Assembly: GCA_004298725.1 (NCBI GenBank)
Contig: SCQA01000106.1
Span: 1-10,494, forward strand
Direction of reading: 5' to 3'
Length of the DNA: 10,494 bases
Origin: a bacterium
GTDB taxonomy: Bacteria > Desulfobacterota > GWC2-55-46
The stretch's first letter is position 1. Each line of letters starts with the position of its first letter. A model generated the notes under the pieces. It was not told the DNA's origin and did no database searches. It saw nothing but the letters and a program-made list of their open reading frames with translations. This document shows, piece by piece, positions 7,706 through 10,494 of the stretch. A program made the translations under genes and the position numbers.

Positions 7706-10450
7706 ATGCGCTTCACAAACACAGGACGTACCAGGTTATCCATACTTTTTTCAACGCCATTTGGCTGGAACGTGCATAAAAAATTTTTAGATATACTGAT
7801 AGCCTCCCCTCAAACCGCGAACCACATCAAGCAATACCTTGCCTCGTGCGAGGCCGAGATAAAACTCATCCATCTTTCAGACAAATCAGGCATTGACGTT
7901 TGCCGCGTTTACACCGTTGTTATAGACGATTTAATCAAGACCATTTTTAGCGCCGGGTGCGTAGAGTTGAATTGCCTCAATTCCACGGCCATTGTCGCCA
8001 TCGGCGGATACGGCAGGGGAGAGCTTAATCTCCGTTCCGACATAGACCTCATGCTTTTGTATAAAGGCAAGATGTCTCCCGTGCTTGAGGAGCTTAACCG
8101 CCGCGTTCTTTATATGCTCTGGGACACCGGCCTTGACATTGGTTTCAGCATCAGGTCAATTGACGAATCTATCCGCCTTGCCAAAGAAGACCTTAAAACC
8201 ATGACGGCTCTGCTTGACCGCAGATTTATTTTCGGTGACGCGCCGCTGTATAACGAACTTGACGACTGCATAAAGAAAAAGCTTTTCGGAAAATCAAACT
8301 CCAACGAGTTTGTAAAACAAAAACTTGAAGAGAACAGAGTAAGAAGGGAGCATTACGGCGGCTCAGTTTACATTCTTGAGCCTAATGTAAAGGAAGGCGA
8401 GGGCGGACTTAGAGACTTGCATACCGCCGTTTGGATAATTAAGGCCAATGAAGGGCTTTCCGTCGAACCTTTTTCATCCGGCCTGATACGCGACGACGAA
8501 AAAAAACATCTGACTGAATCTGTTGATTTTCTTTTGTGGGTCAGAAATGACCTGCATTTTAACTCCAGCAGAAAGACCGACCAGCTTACCTTTGATCATC
8601 AGGAACGTATTGCCGTTGCTTTTAACCTTGAAAGCGACGTGGAAGGACACGGCCTGCCGGTTGAGAAGTTTATGCGGCATTATTACAGACACGCCTCGAA
8701 TATCAGCAATTACAGCGAGCTTATGATTTCGCGCTCCCTGTACCGGGGCAGAAAAAAGCCGCGATTTTTCTGGCCTAAAAAGCGCGTTAAAATTGATAAG
8801 GACTATGAGATAGCTGACGGGTTGCTCTCTCTAAAAAACACCTTATGTTTTGAAAACGACACTGCCGCTCCTATTCGCGCTTTTGAATACTCCGTTGCCT
8901 TTGACGTGGGAATAGATCAGAGTTTAAAAGACAGGATACTTGATTTTTTAGCGTCTCGAGCCTCTGCCTCTGATGCTAGTTTTGCGGCATCGCCGCAGGC
9001 GGGCGAATCTTTTTTTAAAATACTAAAGAATAAAAATTCATACAAGGCTCTCAGTGAGATGCACAAGCTCAAGCTCCTTGAAAAATACATACCTGAATTC
9101 GCGGATATTACATGCAGGGTCCAGCACGACCTTTACCATGTTTATACCGTTGACATACATTCCATATTCAGCGTCAGGGAGCTGGAACGCCTGTACAACG
9201 AATACAAAAGCGAGTTTCCAGTGCTTAGCGCCATTCTTGAAGAAACGGCAAACCCGGCAATACTTAAGCTCGCCGTGCTCTTACACGACATCGGCAAGGC
9301 TTGTGGAAAGGGGCACGCTGAAAAGGGCGCCGGGCTTATTCCGGGAATTTGCTCAAGGCTCAATATGCCCGAAGACGACGCAAAGCTTGTCGAGTTTCTC
9401 GTAAGGAACCATCTTCTTCTTGCCGACACCGCACAATACCGCGACATACACGATGAAAAGCTCGTGCTTGAGTTTGCCAAAAGAGTAGGGGACACGGAGC
9501 GTCTCGGGCTTTTATACCTTCTTACGTTTGCTGACGTAAGGGCCGTAGGACCGGAGGTATGGACTAAATGGAAGGGGGCTTTGTTTCAGGAACTTTACTT
9601 TAAGGCGTCTGCAGTGCTTGAGAGAGGCTCATTTGAAGTTGAAGAGATGGCTCCGAGGCTTGAGAGAATAAAGGTTGATACCACCAAGCTTCTCGCGCCT
9701 CAGGCAATTGACGCCGATTATATTGACGATTACTTCATGCTTTTACCGCAGAGATATTTTATCTATAACGCGCCAGAGACGATAGCCAGACACGTACAAA
9801 TAGTTAAAAGCTTTACCGCCCAAAAGCACTACATACTGAGCGTACGTCAGGACTTGCCGCGCCAATACACCGAGCTGACAATTTGCACGCACGACGTGCA
9901 CGGACTCTTTTCGTGGATTACCGGCGTTATGGCGGCAAATGGTATAAATATTCTCGGCGCGCAGATAAATACGCTTAAAAACGGCGTAGTCCTTGACGCG
10001 CTTCAGGTTATAAACTCCGCCGGAGAGATGGTAACAGAGGAGCATAAACTCAAAAAAATAGAATCTGATTTATCAGACGTTATAGCCGGCAGAATAAAAG
10101 TGGCGAACCTTGTAAAAAAACACAGAAGGCCGTCAATACTCGATAAAAAGGCGAAACCGAGAATACCTACGCGCGTGCTTATTGACAACGACGTTTCAGA
10201 CGCTCATACCGTGCTTGAAATTCATACGCAAAACAGAATAGGCCTTTTGTATGACATTACAAGCACGCTTTCAAAACTTGGCCTATACATTTATATTTCC
10301 AAAATAACCACGAAAGGCGACGAAGCCGCTGACATTTTTTACATAAAAGACATCTTCGGCCAAAAGATATTTTTTGAAAAGAAGCTAAAAGAGCTGTTGG
10401 ATACACTATACAGCGTGCTTGATAAAGAGAGCGCTAATAGTTCTAAATAA
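7706..10450 (+). CDS. glnD: Bifunctional PII uridylyltransferase / uridylyl-removing enzyme GlnD
   Basis: GlnD senses glutamine and adds UMP to PII proteins (GlnB/GlnK) when it is scarce or removes it when plentiful, setting glutamine synthetase activity and nitrogen regulation. The 914-residue protein shows the full domain order. The nucleotidyltransferase motif is GGYGRGEL followed by SDIDL (100-115, metal ligands Asp112 and Asp114). A linker follows, then an HD domain with HVYTVDIH (478-485), LLHDIGKA (His527, Asp528) and GHAEKG (His537), the uridylyl-removing site. Two C-terminal ACT domains start near 723 (ELTICTHDVHGLFSW) and 836 (VLEIHTQNRIGLLYDI) and are the glutamine sensors. E. coli GlnD has 890 residues. 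Both activities look intact. The ATG at 7706 lacks a clear ribosome binding site; the in-frame GTG at 7772 would remove 22 residues and is a real alternative. No glnB or glnA lies in the window. Confidence 0.96.
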   Translation: MRFTNTGRTRLSILFSTPFGWNVHKKFLDILIASPQTANHIKQYLASCEAEIKLIHLSDKSGIDVCRVYTVVIDDLIKTIFSAGCVELNCLNSTAIVAIGGYGRGELNLRSDIDLMLLYKGKMSPVLEELNRRVLYMLWDTGLDIGFSIRSIDESIRLAKEDLKTMTALLDRRFIFGDAPLYNELDDCIKKKLFGKSNSNEFVKQKLEENRVRREHYGGSVYILEPNVKEGEGGLRDLHTAVWIIKANEGLSVEPFSSGLIRDDEKKHLTESVDFLLWVRNDLHFNSSRKTDQLTFDHQERIAVAFNLESDVEGHGLPVEKFMRHYYRHASNISNYSELMISRSLYRGRKKPRFFWPKKRVKIDKDYEIADGLLSLKNTLCFENDTAAPIRAFEYSVAFDVGIDQSLKDRILDFLASRASASDASFAASPQAGESFFKILKNKNSYKALSEMHKLKLLEKYIPEFADITCRVQHDLYHVYTVDIHSIFSVRELERLYNEYKSEFPVLSAILEETANPAILKLAVLLHDIGKACGKGHAEKGAGLIPGICSRLNMPEDDAKLVEFLVRNHLLLADTAQYRDIHDEKLVLEFAKRVGDTERLGLLYLLTFADVRAVGPEVWTKWKGALFQELYFKASAVLERGSFEVEEMAPRLERIKVDTTKLLAPQAIDADYIDDYFMLLPQRYFIYNAPETIARHVQIVKSFTAQKHYILSVRQDLPRQYTELTICTHDVHGLFSWITGVMAANGINILGAQINTLKNGVVLDALQVINSAGEMVTEEHKLKKIESDLSDVIAGRIKVANLVKKHRRPSILDKKAKPRIPTRVLIDNDVSDAHTVLEIHTQNRIGLLYDITSTLSKLGLYIYISKITTKGDEAADIFYIKDIFGQKIFFEKKLKELLDTLYSVLDKESANSSK

Positions 10451-10474
10451 AGCGCGAAGAACGGGTAAATAATC

Positions 10475-10494
10475 GTGGCTGAAAAACATGACGC
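10475..10494 (+). CDS. Possible start of a downstream gene (cut by window edge)
   Basis: A GTG at 10475 begins a frame reading MAEKHD up to the window end, 24 bases after the glnD stop and with no terminator between. It would fit another gene of the same operon. A xerD-like recombinase next to glnD would be plausible in some proteobacterial lineages, but seven codons cannot show this. No good ribosome binding site is visible. Confidence 0.3.

Noticed and set aside
7674..7790. Small + strand frame of 38 codons in the amidase-glnD gap
   Set aside because: No ribosome binding site, no recognisable feature, and it overlaps the glnD start; a leader peptide is possible but unsupported.
8960..9010. 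Ala/Ser-rich stretch in GlnD, as a possible insertion or repeat
   Set aside because: It sits in the variable linker before the HD domain and the frame continues cleanly into conserved sequence, so it is normal family variation.
9142..9495. Antisense frame of 117 codons opposite the GlnD HD domain
   Set aside because: Ser-rich shadow of the conserved HD region, with no support of its own.
10431..10462. Short inverted matches (GTTCT/AGAAC and GCGC/GCGC) around the glnD stop
   Set aside because: Stems of only 4-5 bp with long loops and no T-tract; not distinguishable from chance.
1..10494. Mobile elements, CRISPR repeats, tRNA or rRNA genes, phage or defence genes
   Set aside because: None seen on reading both strands; coding is continuous with conserved housekeeping-type genes and no stretch over 300 bases lacks a gene.

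Overview
The window is a compact, one-directional stretch of a bacterial chromosome. Every convincing gene lies on the + strand, with almost no intergenic space and near-balanced base composition. The genes are ordinary chromosomal ones: DNA mismatch repair, cell-wall cleavage and nitrogen sensing. No mobile element, integrase, rRNA, tRNA or CRISPR array is visible. A lipoprotein signal, a periplasmic AMIN/Amidase_3 enzyme of the AmiC type and a GlnD of proteobacterial architecture point to a diderm (Gram-negative) bacterium. A deltaproteobacterial or Nitrospirota-like lineage would fit the gene mix, but this is inference from gene content and I could not test it.

Layout. Positions 2-343 hold the 3' end of a PHP-superfamily metallohydrolase, probably related to histidinol phosphatase. 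Positions 300-1592 encode a lipoprotein with PQQ-like beta-propeller repeats (BamB-like), overlapping the PHP gene. Positions 1603-3828 encode a GH57 family alpha-glucan enzyme. Positions 3825-6443 are mutS, joined to the GH57 gene by an ATGA overlap. Positions 6440-7657 encode an N-acetylmuramoyl-L-alanine amidase, joined to mutS by a GTGA overlap. Positions 7706-10450 are glnD. A possible start of another gene lies at the right edge (10475).

How the genes relate. The tight overlaps suggest that GH57, mutS and the amidase are co-transcribed and translationally coupled. I see no biochemical pathway linking them; the string looks like a housekeeping operon that mixes functions. Two structured junctions stand out. 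A 13-bp inverted repeat with flanking A and T tracts covers the stop codon of the PHP gene and lies inside the apparent N-terminal codons of the lipoprotein gene. A weaker hairpin covers the stop codon of the amidase gene just before glnD. Both could be transcription boundaries.

I looked for a novel system and did not find one. The most useful observations concern gene boundaries and the unassigned substrates and partners of the GH57 enzyme and the propeller lipoprotein.
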